Part shown: positions 20,751-31,292 of the stretch, piece after piece
Layout of the letters: each line of letters starts with the position of its first letter
Position numbering within the stretch: the first letter of the stretch is position 1
NCBI RefSeq assembly: GCF_004362745.1
Contig: NZ_SNXY01000008.1
Span: 496,001-560,000, forward strand
Direction of reading: 5' to 3'
Length of the DNA: 64,000 nt
Source: Oharaeibacter diazotrophicus
GTDB lineage: Bacteria > Pseudomonadota > Alphaproteobacteria > Rhizobiales > Pleomorphomonadaceae
Position numbers and translations under genes: made by a program
Notes under the pieces: model-generated
What the model saw: the letters and a program-made list of their open reading frames with translations, nothing else
What the model was told of the DNA's origin: nothing
The model's database searches: none

Positions 20751-21740
20751 GTGGGTCGAAGGGTCGTCGCAAGCCTCGCCGCCGTCCTCGTCCTGGCCGT
20801 GACCGGCACCACAGCGGCGCGCGACGCCGTGACCGTGGTCGGGGCGCGCGAGGTCGTCGCCCTCGCCGCCCGCACCCTGGAACGGCTCGGCCTGCCCGGC
20901 AGCGTCCGCGCCGGCGGCACCGACGGCGGCATCGCCGCTTTCTGCGCCGGTACCGGGCCCGAGACGCCCGACGCCGTCGGCACGCTGCGCCCGCTGACCG
21001 ACGCCGAGACCAAGGCCTGCACCGCCGCCGGCATCACCGCGGTGACCGATCTCCGGCTCGGAACCGGCGCGGCGGTGCTGGTGACCGGCCCGGACGGTCC
21101 CGGCCCGTCGATCGGGCGCCGGCAGCTCTCCGAGGCTCTACTCGCCAAGCTACTGGTCGACGGCCAGCTTATCGCCAATCCCTTCCGCACTTGGGCCGAG
21201 ATCGACCCGGCGCTGCCGGACCGACCGATCCGGGTGGTCGGCCCCGCCCCGGGCGGCGACCTCTACGGGATCCTGCTCGACCGCGTGGTCGAACCGGGCT
21301 GCGCCGCCTCGCCCGAACTCGCGGCGCTGCCGGCGGAAGCGGGGCCGGTCTGCCGGACGCTGCGCCGCGACGGCGCTTATGTCGCTCTCGAAGGCGGCGA
21401 CGCGAAGGTCGTCGCCGCGCTCGTGGACGATCCCGCCGCCGTCGGCGTGGTCGGTCTCGGTTCCGCCGCGGCGCCGCTCCGCCGGATCGGCCTCGACGGC
21501 GTCGCACCGGACGAGGAGGCGATCGCGAGCGGGCGCTATCCCGCCGGCTTCCCGCTCCATCTCGTCGTCAAGGACGCGCACCGCGCGGCGGTGACGGGCC
21601 TCGACCGCCTGCTCGACGGTCTGCTGTCGGAGGAGGCGCTCGGTCCCGGTGGCCACCTCGCCGGCGCGGGGGTGGTGGCGCCGTCGGCCGAGGACCGGGT
21701 CGGGCTCCGGGCCCGGATCTCCCGGCTGGCGCGGCCGTGA
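20751..21740 (+). CDS. PstS-like periplasmic binding protein with divergent phosphate site
   Basis: This 329-residue exported protein has a signal peptide ending near TTAARD. It starts at a GTG with GAGG upstream, 50 bases after phoR. Its backbone follows alphaproteobacterial PstS: AAFCAGTGPETPDA, DGQLIANPFRTW, PALPDRPIRVVGPAP and RRDGAYVALEGG. The usual N-terminal GSST-type motif reads GARE, and the TSGTR-type motif that grips phosphate is missing (PGGDLYG). It may be a non-transporting paralogue that senses or modulates, or a decayed copy. It lies between phoR and phoU where pstSCAB would normally stand. Confidence 0.75.
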   Translation: MGRRVVASLAAVLVLAVTGTTAARDAVTVVGAREVVALAARTLERLGLPGSVRAGGTDGGIAAFCAGTGPETPDAVGTLRPLTDAETKACTAAGITAVTDLRLGTGAAVLVTGPDGPGPSIGRRQLSEALLAKLLVDGQLIANPFRTWAEIDPALPDRPIRVVGPAPGGDLYGILLDRVVEPGCAASPELAALPAEAGPVCRTLRRDGAYVALEGGDAKVVAALVDDPAAVGVVGLGSAAAPLRRIGLDGVAPDEEAIASGRYPAGFPLHLVVKDAHRAAVTGLDRLLDGLLSEEALGPGGHLAGAGVVAPSAEDRVGLRARISRLARP

Positions 21741-21805
21741 CGGCCGGCGCCCTTCCCTCCCGGTGCGGAAAGTCGTAGGCAGGGCGGCGAGGGGATTGGA
21801 GAGGG

Positions 21806-22528
21806 ATGGCGATGGAGCACACCGTTTCCGCGTTCGAGCAGGAGCTCAAGGTCCTCGGCGGCCGGGTCGCCGAGATGGGTGGTCTGGCGGAACGACTGAT
21901 CCACGACGCCATCGACGCGCTGAAGCGTTCGGACCCCGACCTCGCCCGCACGGTGATCGAGCGCGACCGCCTGCTCGACCGGCTGCAGCGCGAGACCGAG
22001 GACCGCGCCATCCTGGTGATCGCGCGACGCCAGCCGATGGCGCTCGACCTGCGCGAGGTCGTCGCCTCGATGCGGATCGCCAGCGAGCTCGAGCGGGTCG
22101 GCGACCTCGCCAAGAACATCGCCAAGCGCGTGGTCGCGATCCAGGGCGCGGTGCTGAACAAGCGGCTGGTCGTCGGCGTCGAGCACATCGCCGACATCGC
22201 CGCCGAGCAGCTCAAGACGGTGCTCGACGCCTTCTCCGACCGCGACGACGCCGCCGCCCATCTGGTGCGCCAGCGCGACGGCGAGATCGACGCGCTCTAC
22301 ACCTCGCTGTTCCGCGAACTCCTGACCTACATGATGGAGGACCCGCGCAACATCTCGCTGTGCACGCACCTGTTGTTCTGCGCCAAGAACGTCGAGCGCA
22401 TCGGCGACCACGCCACCAACATCGCCGAGACCGTGCACTACGTCATCACCGGCATCGCCTTCGACGACGAACGGCCGAAGGCCGACACCACGGCCGACGA
22501 CCCGATCGAAGGCGGGGCGCTGCCGTGA
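21806..22528 (+). CDS. phoU: Phosphate signalling protein PhoU
   Basis: This 240-residue all-helical cytoplasmic protein has two PhoU repeats, each with the metal-binding E/DxxxD pattern ([18 protein letters not shown] and [16 protein letters not shown]). PhoU links the Pst importer to PhoR and restrains the Pho regulon. GGAGAGG precedes the ATG. The 3' end overlaps coaBC (GTGA). Unusually, no pstC, pstA or pstB lies in front. Confidence 0.95.
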   Translation: MAMEHTVSAFEQELKVLGGRVAEMGGLAERLIHDAIDALKRSDPDLARTVIERDRLLDRLQRETEDRAILVIARRQPMALDLREVVASMRIASELERVGDLAKNIAKRVVAIQGAVLNKRLVVGVEHIADIAAEQLKTVLDAFSDRDDAAAHLVRQRDGEIDALYTSLFRELLTYMMEDPRNISLCTHLLFCAKNVERIGDHATNIAETVHYVITGIAFDDERPKADTTADDPIEGGALP

Positions 22529-23751
22529 CCGGGAGCCTTTCCGGCAAGCGGATCCTGCTGGTGATCGGCGGCGGGATCGCCGCCTACAAGGTGCTCGACC
22601 TCGCCCGCCGGCTGAAGGAGCGCGGCGCACGGCTCCGTGCGGTCATGACCGCCGCGGCCCAGCGCTTCGTGACGCCGCTGTCGCTCGGCGCGCTCACCGG
22701 CGAGCGCGTCTTCACCGACCTGTTCGACCTCACCGACGAGCAGGACGTCGGCCATATCCGCCTCGCCCGCGACGCCGACCTCGTCGTGGTCGCCCCGGCG
22801 ACGGCCGACCTCCTCGCCAAGATGGCCGGCGGCCACGCCGACGACCTCGCCTCGACCTGCCTCCTCGCCACCACCGCCCCGGTGATGGTGCTGCCGGCGA
22901 TGAACCCGACCATGTGGGCGGCACCGGCGACCCGGCGCAACGTCGCCACGCTCCTCGCCGACGGCGTGACCGTGGTCGGTCCGGCCGTCGGCGCGATGGC
23001 CGAACGCGGCGAGGCCGGCGTCGGCCGCCTCGTCGAGCCGATGGAGGCGGTCGCCGCGATCGAGGCCTTCTTCGCCGCCGCCGAAACGCCGCGGCCGCTC
23101 GCCGGCCGGCGCGTGCTGATCACCTCCGGGCCGACCCACGAGCCGATCGATCCGGTGCGCTACATCGCCAACCGCTCGTCCGGCCGCCAGGGCCACGCCA
23201 TCGCCGCCGCCGCGGCACGGGCCGGCGCCGAGGTGGTGCTGGTGTCCGGCCCGGTGACCATCCCCGACCCCGCGGGGGTCGCCGTGGTCCGGGTCGAGAC
23301 CGCCCGGGAGATGCTGGCCGCGGTCGAGGCGGCCCTGCCGGTCGACGTCGCGGTCATGGCGGCGGCGGTGGCCGACTGGCGCGTCGCAACCGCCGCCGAC
23401 GCCAAGATCAAGAAGGACGGCAGCGGCGCCGTGCCGGGGCTGGCGCTGACCGAGAACCCCGACATCCTGCGGACCGTCGGCCACCATGTGGCGCGGCCGC
23501 GTCTGGTGATCGGTTTCGCAGCCGAAACGAACGATGTGATCGCCAACGGCACCGCCAAGCTCGCCCGCAAGGGCGCCGACGTGATCGTCGCCAACGACGT
23601 GTCGCCCGCCGGCGGCGTGATGGGCGGCACGCGCAACACCGTCCACATCCTCTCGGCCGCCGGCGTCGAGGACTGGCCGACCATGGACAAGGATGCCGTG
23701 GCCGAACGGCTCGTCGCCCTGATCGCCGCACGCCTCGGAGACCTCGGTTGA
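22525..23751 (+). CDS. coaBC: Bifunctional phosphopantothenoylcysteine decarboxylase/synthetase CoaBC
   Basis: This 408-residue enzyme carries out two steps of coenzyme A synthesis. The N-terminal flavin-dependent CoaC half contains [11 protein letters not shown], the substrate-flap Cys in [12 protein letters not shown] and PAMNPTMW. The C-terminal CoaB half contains [28 protein letters not shown] and the lysine segment KIKKDG. The start is a GTG overlapping the phoU stop, and its TGA overlaps the TTG of dut. The chain of overlaps indicates translational coupling. Confidence 0.96.
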   Translation: MTGSLSGKRILLVIGGGIAAYKVLDLARRLKERGARLRAVMTAAAQRFVTPLSLGALTGERVFTDLFDLTDEQDVGHIRLARDADLVVVAPATADLLAKMAGGHADDLASTCLLATTAPVMVLPAMNPTMWAAPATRRNVATLLADGVTVVGPAVGAMAERGEAGVGRLVEPMEAVAAIEAFFAAAETPRPLAGRRVLITSGPTHEPIDPVRYIANRSSGRQGHAIAAAAARAGAEVVLVSGPVTIPDPAGVAVVRVETAREMLAAVEAALPVDVAVMAAAVADWRVATAADAKIKKDGSGAVPGLALTENPDILRTVGHHVARPRLVIGFAAETNDVIANGTAKLARKGADVIVANDVSPAGGVMGGTRNTVHILSAAGVEDWPTMDKDAVAERLVALIAARLGDLG

Positions 23752-24194
23752 TCCGCCTGCCCGTCCGCGTCCTGCCCCACGGCGCCGGCCTGCCGCTGCC
23801 GGCCTACCAGACCGCCGGCGCCGCCGGCATGGACCTCGTCGCCGCCGTCGAGGCGCCGACGACCATCGCGCCCGGCGCCCGGGCGCTGGTGCCGACCGGA
23901 CTCGCGATCGCGCTGCCGGAGGGATACGAGGCCCAGGTCCGGCCCCGCTCGGGCCTCGCCGCCCGTCACGGCGTCACGGTGCTGAACGCCCCGGGGACCA
24001 TCGACGCCGACTATCGCGGCGAGGTCCAGGTCATCCTGGTCAACCACGGCGAGGAGCCTTTCGTGGTCTCGCGCGGAGACCGGATCGCGCAACTGGTCGT
24101 GGCCCCGGTGACACGCGCCGCGCCGGTGGTGGTCGAGGATCTCGACGAAACCGATCGCGGCGCCGGCGGGTTCGGATCAACGGGTCGGTCCTGA
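23748..24194 (+). CDS. dut: Deoxyuridine 5'-triphosphate nucleotidohydrolase (dUTPase)
   Basis: This 148-residue trimeric dUTPase hydrolyses dUTP to dUMP. The conserved motifs are in order: [40 protein letters not shown] and the C-terminal GAGGFGSTG arm. The start is most likely the TTG at 23748 that overlaps the coaBC stop (TTGA), since no ATG is available before motif 1. coaBC-dut adjacency is common in Rhizobiales. Confidence 0.94.
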   Translation: MIRLPVRVLPHGAGLPLPAYQTAGAAGMDLVAAVEAPTTIAPGARALVPTGLAIALPEGYEAQVRPRSGLAARHGVTVLNAPGTIDADYRGEVQVILVNHGEEPFVVSRGDRIAQLVVAPVTRAAPVVVEDLDETDRGAGGFGSTGRS

Positions 24195-24369
24195 TCGGAC
24201 CCAAGCGCAAGTTCTTTCTCCGAATCAGGGCGATTTCGGAATGGTTCACTGCCGATCGGCGAGCGTGCCCGCCGGCTTGGCTGGCGAGCCGGGGCAGGGG
24301 GCGGTAGGATCGTGCCATTCCGCCGACCGCTCGCGCGGCCGGACCGACAACTGCCCGGAGGAACCGTCC

Positions 24370-25335
<966 letters not shown>

Positions 25336-25367
25336 TCTATCGCGATCCGCACCCCCGGATCGGACAG

Positions 25368-25395
25368 CTCCGGAAACGCTTCGGCGTTTCCGGAG
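25368..25395. terminator. Hairpin with UUCG tetraloop between convergent cysK and Nudix genes
   Basis: A 12-bp perfect stem (25368-25379 with 25384-25395) is closed by C(TTCG)G, an exceptionally stable loop. No T run follows, so it may protect the cysK mRNA end as much as terminate. Confidence 0.55.
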
Positions 25396-25400
25396 GCCAT

Positions 25401-25892
25401 CTAGGAGAGCGACTCCGCCGGCTGCGGGGCCGGCCGCGAGGTCTCGGTGAGCGTCGCCACGAAGGCGAGGATCAGCGCGCCGACACCGGTGTCGGCGGCG
25501 AGCTTGGCCGCCTTGTCGGGCTTGAGCCAGCGCACCTCGCGCTGACCCTTCTCCAGCCAGTCGTCGAGCTGACGTTCGACCTCGAGACCGTAGACGTCGA
25601 CCGCCACCGCGGCGACGCGCTTCGGGAAGCTCTTGTCGTACTGGAAGCGGCCGATCGGATCGGTCGTGACGCGGCCGACGAGGCCGGCCTCCTCCATCGC
25701 CTCCGTCTCGGCGGCCTCGCAGTCCTTCAGGCCCTTGATCGGCCAGCCCTTGGGCAGGATCCAGCGCCCGCGTTCGCGCGACGTCACCAGCACGACGCGG
25801 ACGGTCCCGTCGGCGTCGCGCCGCCAGGGCAGGGCGGCGACCTGAAGGAAGGCGGGTGTCTTGGACGGCTTCGCCACGCTCTCTCGTTCCAT
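25401..25892 (-). CDS. Nudix hydrolase
   Basis: This 163-residue protein has a Nudix box from GWPIKG to MEEAGL (about residues 49-71). The metal-binding EExG is intact, but the usual Glu after the first glycine spacer is Leu and the usual Arg is Thr. Such changes occur in the diphosphoinositol-phosphatase-like group found in alphaproteobacteria. RGRWILPKGW precedes the box. The substrate, some nucleoside diphosphate derivative or polyphosphate compound, is unknown. It converges with cysK. Confidence 0.85.
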   Translation of the reverse strand: MERESVAKPSKTPAFLQVAALPWRRDADGTVRVVLVTSRERGRWILPKGWPIKGLKDCEAAETEAMEEAGLVGRVTTDPIGRFQYDKSFPKRVAAVAVDVYGLEVERQLDDWLEKGQREVRWLKPDKAAKLAADTGVGALILAFVATLTETSRPAPQPAESLS

Positions 25893-25966
25893 AGGCTGAT
25901 TCGTCCCCAGTCTAGGCCGGGTCGGCCGTCACGAACCATGCGAAAGACGTTGGATTCCGACGGTGT

Positions 25967-26689
25967 TCAACCGCCGGTCTCGTCCGGCACCGGCTGGTCG
26001 AGATAGCGCAGCCAGATCGCCTTGTCGCCGAGCCCGGCCACGAAGGCGGCGTGGGCGGCGATCTCCTCGGGCTGGATCCGGGCGGGGAGGGGGACCGGCC
26101 GCGGGCCGACGACGGCGCGCGGACGGCCGTCGCTGCGGGTCGGCTCCATGCCGGCGGGGGCGAGACCGAGGTCGGCCTGCCGGCCGCCGTTCAGCTCGAT
26201 GTAGACCTCGGCGAGCAGTTCGGCGTCGAGCAGCGCGCCGTGCTTGACGCGCTTGGAGGTGTCGATGCCGTAGCGCGAGCACAGCGCGTCGAGGCTGGCC
26301 GGCGAACCCGGGTGTTTGCGCCGCGCCATCGCCAGGGTGTCGAGGACGCGCTCGTTGCCGATCGTGGTCCGGCCGGAGCGCTTCAGCTCGAAATTGATGA
26401 AGCCCATGTCGAACTGGGCGTTGTGGATCACCAGCCGGGCGTCGCCGACGAAGGCGAGGAACTCGTCGGCGACGTCGTCGAAGCGCGGCTTGTCGGCGAG
26501 GAACTCCTCGGACAGGCCGTGGACCTCGAAGGCCTCGCGCGGCATCGACCGCTCGGGGTTGATGTAGACGTGGAAGCTCCGGCCGGTCGGGAACTGATTG
26601 TGCAGTTCGACGCCGCCGATCTCGACGAGGCGGTCGCCGGTCTTGGGGTCGAGGCCGGTCGTTTCGGTGTCGAGGACGATCTCGCGCAT
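25967..26689 (-). CDS. dnaQ: DNA polymerase III epsilon subunit (proofreading exonuclease)
   Basis: This 240-residue DEDDh exonuclease has ExoI DTETTGLD (7-14), Exo[16 protein letters not shown] and Exo[18 protein letters not shown]. The C-terminal tail would bind the alpha subunit. It edits replication errors in the replisome. It stands in the left-pointing string dnaQ-coaE-aroE-maf that leads away from the proposed origin, as in many alphaproteobacteria. Confidence 0.95.
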   Translation of the reverse strand: MREIVLDTETTGLDPKTGDRLVEIGGVELHNQFPTGRSFHVYINPERSMPREAFEVHGLSEEFLADKPRFDDVADEFLAFVGDARLVIHNAQFDMGFINFELKRSGRTTIGNERVLDTLAMARRKHPGSPASLDALCSRYGIDTSKRVKHGALLDAELLAEVYIELNGGRQADLGLAPAGMEPTRSDGRPRAVVGPRPVPLPARIQPEEIAAHAAFVAGLGDKAIWLRYLDQPVPDETGG

Positions 26690-26779
26690 GGTCGATCCCG
26701 CGTCTCCGGCGAGCCCAGCCGCGCCGGCTCCCGATCCCTCGCAGGTGGAGCGGACGGGATCAAGCCGACGGCCCGGTTT

Positions 26780-27361
26780 TCAACGCCGGAGTTCGGCGAG
26801 GAGGGCGTCAACCGCCGTCTCGGCCGCGGCGATCCCGGCGCCGGTGTCGATCACGTGGTCGGCCCGTCGCCGCTTCTCCGCGTCGGGCAGCTGGCGGGCG
26901 AGGATCGCCTCGAACTTCTCCGCCGTCATGCCCGGGCGGGCGAGCACGCGGGCGCGCTGGATCTCCGGAGCGGCACCGACCACGAGGACGCGGTCGACGT
27001 CGGCCTCGCGGCCGGTCTCGTAGAGGAGGGGGATGTCGAGTACGGCGACGGTGGCACCGGCCGTGCGGGCGTCCTCCAGGAATGCGCGTTCGGCAGCGCG
27101 CACGGCCGGGTGGACGATCGCCTCCAGCCGCCGCAGCGCCTCGGCGTCGCCGAGGACCCGCCGGCCGAGCGCGGCGCGGTCGACGGCGCCGTTCACCGTC
27201 GTGCCGGGAAAAGCGGCCTCGACCGGCGCGGCGAGCGGGCCGGCGTAGAGCGCATGGACGGTGGCGTCCGCGTCGAAGACGGGTACGCCGCGGGCGCGGA
27301 ACATCTCGGCCGTCGTCGACTTGCCCATGCCGATCGATCCGGTGAGGCCGAGCACGATCAA
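26780..27361 (-). CDS. coaE: Dephospho-CoA kinase
   Basis: This 193-residue kinase performs the last step of CoA synthesis. The P-loop GSIGMGKST follows an N-terminal beta strand, the CoA-binding DIPLLYETG is present, and the lid region holds [19 protein letters not shown]. The start is the TTG at 27361, overlapping the aroE stop (TTGA); the first ATG lies inside the P-loop and cannot be the start. Confidence 0.93.
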   Translation of the reverse strand: MIVLGLTGSIGMGKSTTAEMFRARGVPVFDADATVHALYAGPLAAPVEAAFPGTTVNGAVDRAALGRRVLGDAEALRRLEAIVHPAVRAAERAFLEDARTAGATVAVLDIPLLYETGREADVDRVLVVGAAPEIQRARVLARPGMTAEKFEAILARQLPDAEKRRRADHVIDTGAGIAAAETAVDALLAELRR

Positions 27362-28176
27362 AGATCGGCCTCCACCAGGGCGCGCAGCTCCGGCGTCACC
27401 GTCGGGCGGACGCCGAACCAGCGCTCGAAGCCCGGCACGGCCTGGTGCAGCAGCATGCCGAGGCCGTCGACCGTGCGCAGGCCGGCCGCCTGCGCCCGCG
27501 CCAGGAACGGTGTCTCCAACGGCACGTAGACGATGTCGCAGGCGATCGATTCGGCGGCGCAACGACCGACGTCGAGGTCGACGTCGCCCTCGCCCTTCAT
27601 GCCGAGCGAGGTGGTGTTGACCAGGAGTCCGGCGTCGGCCACGAATCGATTCGCTTCCGAAAGAAAATGCGCACCGACGTGGCCGGGATAGCGCGCGGCT
27701 AGGTCCTCGGCCCGGGCCAGCGTCCGGTTGGCGATCTCGACCCGGAAGCCGCGGCCGACGAGCCCGTCGACCACCGCCTTGGCCGCCCCCCCGGCGCCGA
27801 GCACCAAGGCGACGCCGGGATCGGCGTCCCAACCGGGAGCGCGATCGTCGAGGTTGCCGAGGAAGCCGGCGACGTCGGTGTTCCCGGCGCAGAGCACCCC
27901 GTCCTCGATCCACAGCGTGTTGGCCGCGCCGAGCCGGGCGGCGACCGGATCGAGGTTGCATGCGTGCGCTGCCGCGACCTCCTTGTAGGGGATCGTGACG
28001 TTGGCGCCGACGAGGCCGCTCGCGGCGAAGTCGGCGAAGAAGGCCTCGGCCCGGTCCGGCTCCACGGGGATGCGGTCGTAGGCGCCGTCGATGCCGTGGA
28101 CGGCAAGCCAGTGGCCGTGGATCAGCGGCGAGCGCGAATGGGTGATCGGCCACCCGACGACACCGGCCTTCCTCAT
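27358..28176 (-). CDS. aroE: Shikimate dehydrogenase
   Basis: This 272-residue NADP-dependent enzyme reduces 3-dehydroshikimate in aromatic amino-acid synthesis. SRSPLIHG binds shikimate, the catalytic Lys is in NVTIPYKE and the Asp in GNTDVAGF, and GAGGAAKA with ANRT forms the NADP site. The ATG at 28176 overlaps the maf stop (ATGA), and the stop overlaps coaE. The maf-aroE-coaE-dnaQ order is conserved near alphaproteobacterial origins. Confidence 0.96.
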   Translation of the reverse strand: MRKAGVVGWPITHSRSPLIHGHWLAVHGIDGAYDRIPVEPDRAEAFFADFAASGLVGANVTIPYKEVAAAHACNLDPVAARLGAANTLWIEDGVLCAGNTDVAGFLGNLDDRAPGWDADPGVALVLGAGGAAKAVVDGLVGRGFRVEIANRTLARAEDLAARYPGHVGAHFLSEANRFVADAGLLVNTTSLGMKGEGDVDLDVGRCAAESIACDIVYVPLETPFLARAQAAGLRTVDGLGMLLHQAVPGFERWFGVRPTVTPELRALVEADL

Positions 28177-28766
28177 CGCTCGATCACTCCCTGGTCGCGC
28201 AGGAACCCGAGCAGCGGCAGCAGCGGCAGGCCGAGCACGGTGAAATGGTCGCCGTCGATCGCCTCGAACAGCTGGATGCCGAAGCCCTCGACCTGATAGG
28301 CGCCGACGCTCGACAGCGCGCGCTCGCCGACTACCGCGAGATAGTGACCGACGAAGGCCGGCGTGAAGGCGCGCATGGTGAGCGCCGCGGTCGAGACATG
28401 GCGGAACAGCACCGCGCCGTCGCGCACCACCGTCACCGCCGAATGCAGGTGGTGGGTGTTGCCGGCGAGCGCGAGCAGCTGGCGCCGCGCCGCCTCCATG
28501 TCGGCCGGCTTGTCGAAGCGGCGGTCGCCGAGCGCGAGGGTCTGGTCGGCGCCGATCACGAGATCGCCGGGTCGGCGCGCCGAGACCTCGCCGGCCTTGA
28601 CCTCGGCGAGGATCGCCGCGACGTCATCGGCGCCGACACCGGAGCCGGCGATCGAGGCCTCGACGGCGCGCTCGTCGACGTCGGCGGGAACGCGCTCGAA
28701 CAACAGGCCGGCGGCCGTCAGCATCGACGCCCGCGTGGCGCTGCCGGATGCGAGTACCAGTGCCAT
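28173..28766 (-). CDS. maf: Maf family nucleotide pyrophosphatase
   Basis: This 197-residue protein has Maf motifs [11 protein letters not shown] near the N-terminus, GADQTLALG in the middle and [12 protein letters not shown] later. Maf proteins hydrolyse non-canonical or modified nucleoside triphosphates to monophosphates. The Gln of the GADQ motif points to the YceF-like branch. It is the second gene left of the origin, 50 bases after the DUF299 gene, and its stop overlaps the aroE start. Confidence 0.93.
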   Translation of the reverse strand: MALVLASGSATRASMLTAAGLLFERVPADVDERAVEASIAGSGVGADDVAAILAEVKAGEVSARRPGDLVIGADQTLALGDRRFDKPADMEAARRQLLALAGNTHHLHSAVTVVRDGAVLFRHVSTAALTMRAFTPAFVGHYLAVVGERALSSVGAYQVEGFGIQLFEAIDGDHFTVLGLPLLPLLGFLRDQGVIER

Positions 28767-28816
28767 TTTCTTCGATGCTCCTCCACGCCCTCGCCGCCGC
28801 GTGTGCCCGGCGCGGT

Positions 28817-29671
28817 TCAGACGAAGCCCGGCCGTGTGCTGCCGACGCCGTAACGGTGTTGGTCCCACAGGGCAAGGATGGCCGCGGCGGTTTCCTCGAT
28901 CGAGCGGCGGGTGACGTCGATCATCGGCCAGCCGTGTTCGCCGCACAGCCGGCGCGAATAGGCGATCTCCTGGGCGATCGCGGTCTTGTCGACGTAGGGC
29001 GTGTCCTGGTCGGCGGCGTTGATCGACAGCAGCCGGTTCTGGCGGATGTGCATGATCCGCTCCGGCGAGGCGATCAGGCCGACCACCAGCGGCCGTTCCG
29101 CCTTGAGGAGCCGGTCCGGCACCGGGATACCCGGCACCAGCGGCAGGTTGGTGGTGCGCACACCGCGGTTGGCGAGATAGATGCTGGTCGGCGTCTTGGA
29201 GGTGCGGCTGATGCCGACGAGGACGATGTCGGCGTCCTCGATGTTCTCCGGCAGCTGGCCGTCGTCGTGCATCAGCGAGAAGTTCAGCGCGTCGATGCGC
29301 TTGAAATAGTCGGCGTCGAGGGCGTGCTGGGCGCCGGCCTTACCCGTCGCCGGCAGGTTCAGGTAGGACCGCATCAGGTCGACCACCGGGTCCAGCACGT
29401 TGACGCAGGGCACGTTGGCCTCGCGGCAAGCGGTCTCCAGCCGGTCGGCGATCTCGCGGTCGATCAGCGTGTAGAGCACGATGCCCGGGGCGGCCTCGAT
29501 GTCGGCGATGACGCGGTCGAGGTGCCGGGGCGAGCGGACCAGCGGATAGACGTGCTCGATCGGGGCGATGTTCTCGTAGCGTGCCGCTGCGGCACGGCCG
29601 ACGGTGAGCAGCGTCTCGCCGGTGGAATCGGAAACGAGGTGCAGATGGAAGTAGATCTGGCCGCGCTTCAT
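28817..29671 (-). CDS. Pyruvate,phosphate dikinase / PEP synthase regulatory protein (DUF299)
   Basis: This 284-residue bifunctional Ser/Thr kinase-phosphorylase has P-loop-like [11 protein letters not shown], the N-terminal [10 protein letters not shown] and the C-terminal [13 protein letters not shown]. It switches PPDK or PEP synthase by reversible phosphorylation. Its homologue RP001 flanks the replication origin opposite hemE in Rickettsia and Caulobacter, and the same pairing is seen here. The ATG at 29671 borders the proposed origin. Confidence 0.94.
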   Translation of the reverse strand: MKRGQIYFHLHLVSDSTGETLLTVGRAAAARYENIAPIEHVYPLVRSPRHLDRVIADIEAAPGIVLYTLIDREIADRLETACREANVPCVNVLDPVVDLMRSYLNLPATGKAGAQHALDADYFKRIDALNFSLMHDDGQLPENIEDADIVLVGISRTSKTPTSIYLANRGVRTTNLPLVPGIPVPDRLLKAERPLVVGLIASPERIMHIRQNRLLSINAADQDTPYVDKTAIAQEIAYSRRLCGEHGWPMIDVTRRSIEETAAAILALWDQHRYGVGSTRPGFV

Positions 29672-30209
29672 GACGTTCCTTCCCGCGCCCCGCCGGATCC
29701 GATCGACCGGCCCGGCACGCCCGAGTGTGCCGCAGACGGCGAGCGAGGGCGAGGGGCGATCGCCGGCCGGAATCATCCTTTGGACTCAATCGGCGACGAG
29801 GCTTGTCCACAAAGCCGTCCCGGGCCCGACTCGATTCGGGGACGAACCGACGTCGGCGCGGCCCCTGCCGGAGCGCCCCCGCGCGGCGTCCACCACCGTC
29901 CACATCGGGCCCCGACGGGGAAGCCGCCCGGCGGGTCCGTGAATCGTGGGGAACCCCGTCGTCGACGCTTCACGATCCCCTGCCGACCGCCGCCGAATTC
30001 ACAGATGCGGTTCCGAAACGATCGCGGACTCCGGGCGCAGACGCGGGTTTTCCCCGCGGAAGCCCGTCGTCGCCGTCACGGTCTCCCGACCGGGCAATGC
30101 GGCGTCCGCGAATCGGGAGCGATTGTGGAGGGCGGCGGATCCCTGCTATCCAGCGCCTAGAAGAAACAGAAAATCTCTCTTCGAGACTCTTCTCTATTGG
30201 AGTGGCGCG
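29672..30209. other. Putative chromosomal replication origin (oriC)
   Basis: The gap lies between the DUF299 gene and hemE, the established position of oriC in Caulobacter and Rickettsia. It is the largest non-coding gap in the window. Eight GANTC sites are present: 29770, 29783, 29828, 29833 (the last two directly abutting), 29941, 30027, 30110 and 30185. At this base composition I would expect one or two. One DnaA box (29803-29811) is near consensus; weaker candidates are at 29896 and 30050. An A-rich strip at 30157-30199 could unwind. Genes on both sides are transcribed away from the gap. Function is inferred from context. Confidence 0.8.
29803..29811 (+). promoter_or_regulatory. DnaA box
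   Basis: TTGTCCACA differs from TTATCCACA at one base and lies within the proposed origin, flanked by GANTC sites. Confidence 0.65.
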
Positions 30210-31292
30210 GTGGACAGCGGATCGCCCGGAACCCCGACCTCGCAGCCCGGCGCCCGGAAGGTGGTCCGGGTGCTCTCCGGCGAGAGGCTGTGGCCGCCGC
30301 CGATCTGGATGATGCGCCAGGCCGGCCGGTACCTGCCCGAGTACCGTGCCACCCGCGCCGAGGCCGGCGGCTTCCTCGAGCTCTGCTACACCCCGCGTCT
30401 CGCCACCGAGGTGACGCTGCAGCCGATCCGCCGCTTCGGCTTCGACGCGGCGATCCTGTTCTCCGACATCCTGGTGGTGCCGCAGGCGCTCGGCCAGAAG
30501 CTCTGGTTCGCCGAAGGGGAGGGGCCCAGGCTCGAGACCTTCGATCTCGCCGCCCTACCGCTCGTCGATCCCGCGACGGCGATCGGCCGGCTCGCGCCGG
30601 TGTTCGAAGCGGTCGCCTCGATCCGCGCCGGGCTTCCCGCGGAGACGACGCTGCTCGGCTTCTGCGGTGCGCCCTGGACGGTGGCGACCTACATGATCGC
30701 CGGCCGCGGCACCGACGACCAGGGCCCGGCCCGGCGGGCCGCCCAGACCGATCCGGCGGCGGTGCAGCGGCTGATCGACCTCCTGGTCGAGACCTCGATC
30801 GGCTATCTCGCCGCGCAGGTCGAGGCCGGCGCCGACGCGGTGCAGATCTTCGACACCTGGGGCGGCAACCTCGACGACGCCGACTTCGAGCGCTTCGCGG
30901 TCGAGCCGGTGCGGCGGATCGTCGAGGGCCTGCGCGGCCGTGGGATCGGCGTGCCGGTGATCGGCTTCCCGAAGGGCGCCGGCGCGCGGCTGCCGGCCTA
31001 CGTGGCACGGACCGACGTCTCGGCGGTCGGGCTCGATTGGCAGGCCTCGCTCGGCTTCGTGCGCGACCACGTCCAGCCGCTGGCACCGGTGCAGGGCAAT
31101 CTCGACCCCTTGCGCCTCGTCACCGGCGGGGCCGGTCTCGACGCCGCCATCGACCGCATCCTCGGAACGCTCGGCGCCGGACCGCTGGTGTTCAACCTCG
31201 GCCACGGCATCACGCCGGACGGGCGGATCGACAACGTCACGCGCATGATCGAGCGGGTCCGCGGCGCCGGGGAGGTTCGAGACCATGGGTGA
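30210..31292 (+). CDS. hemE: Uroporphyrinogen decarboxylase
   Basis: This 360-residue enzyme of haem synthesis decarboxylates uroporphyrinogen III to coproporphyrinogen III. RQAGRYLPEYR binds substrate, the catalytic Asp is in LFSDILVVP, and TWGG, FPKGA, VQGNLDP and FNLGHGI are all present. The start is the GTG at 30210 with GGAG about 8 bases upstream; no ATG precedes the conserved core. It is the first gene right of the proposed origin and its end overlaps hemJ by 8 bases. Confidence 0.96.
   Translation: MDSGSPGTPTSQPGARKVVRVLSGERLWPPPIWMMRQAGRYLPEYRATRAEAGGFLELCYTPRLATEVTLQPIRRFGFDAAILFSDILVVPQALGQKLWFAEGEGPRLETFDLAALPLVDPATAIGRLAPVFEAVASIRAGLPAETTLLGFCGAPWTVATYMIAGRGTDDQGPARRAAQTDPAAVQRLIDLLVETSIGYLAAQVEAGADAVQIFDTWGGNLDDADFERFAVEPVRRIVEGLRGRGIGVPVIGFPKGAGARLPAYVARTDVSAVGLDWQASLGFVRDHVQPLAPVQGNLDPLRLVTGGAGLDAAIDRILGTLGAGPLVFNLGHGITPDGRIDNVTRMIERVRGAGEVRDHG

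Noticed and set aside
29896-29904. CCGTCCACA as a second DnaA box
   Set aside because: Three mismatches to consensus; kept only as a weak candidate within the origin entry.
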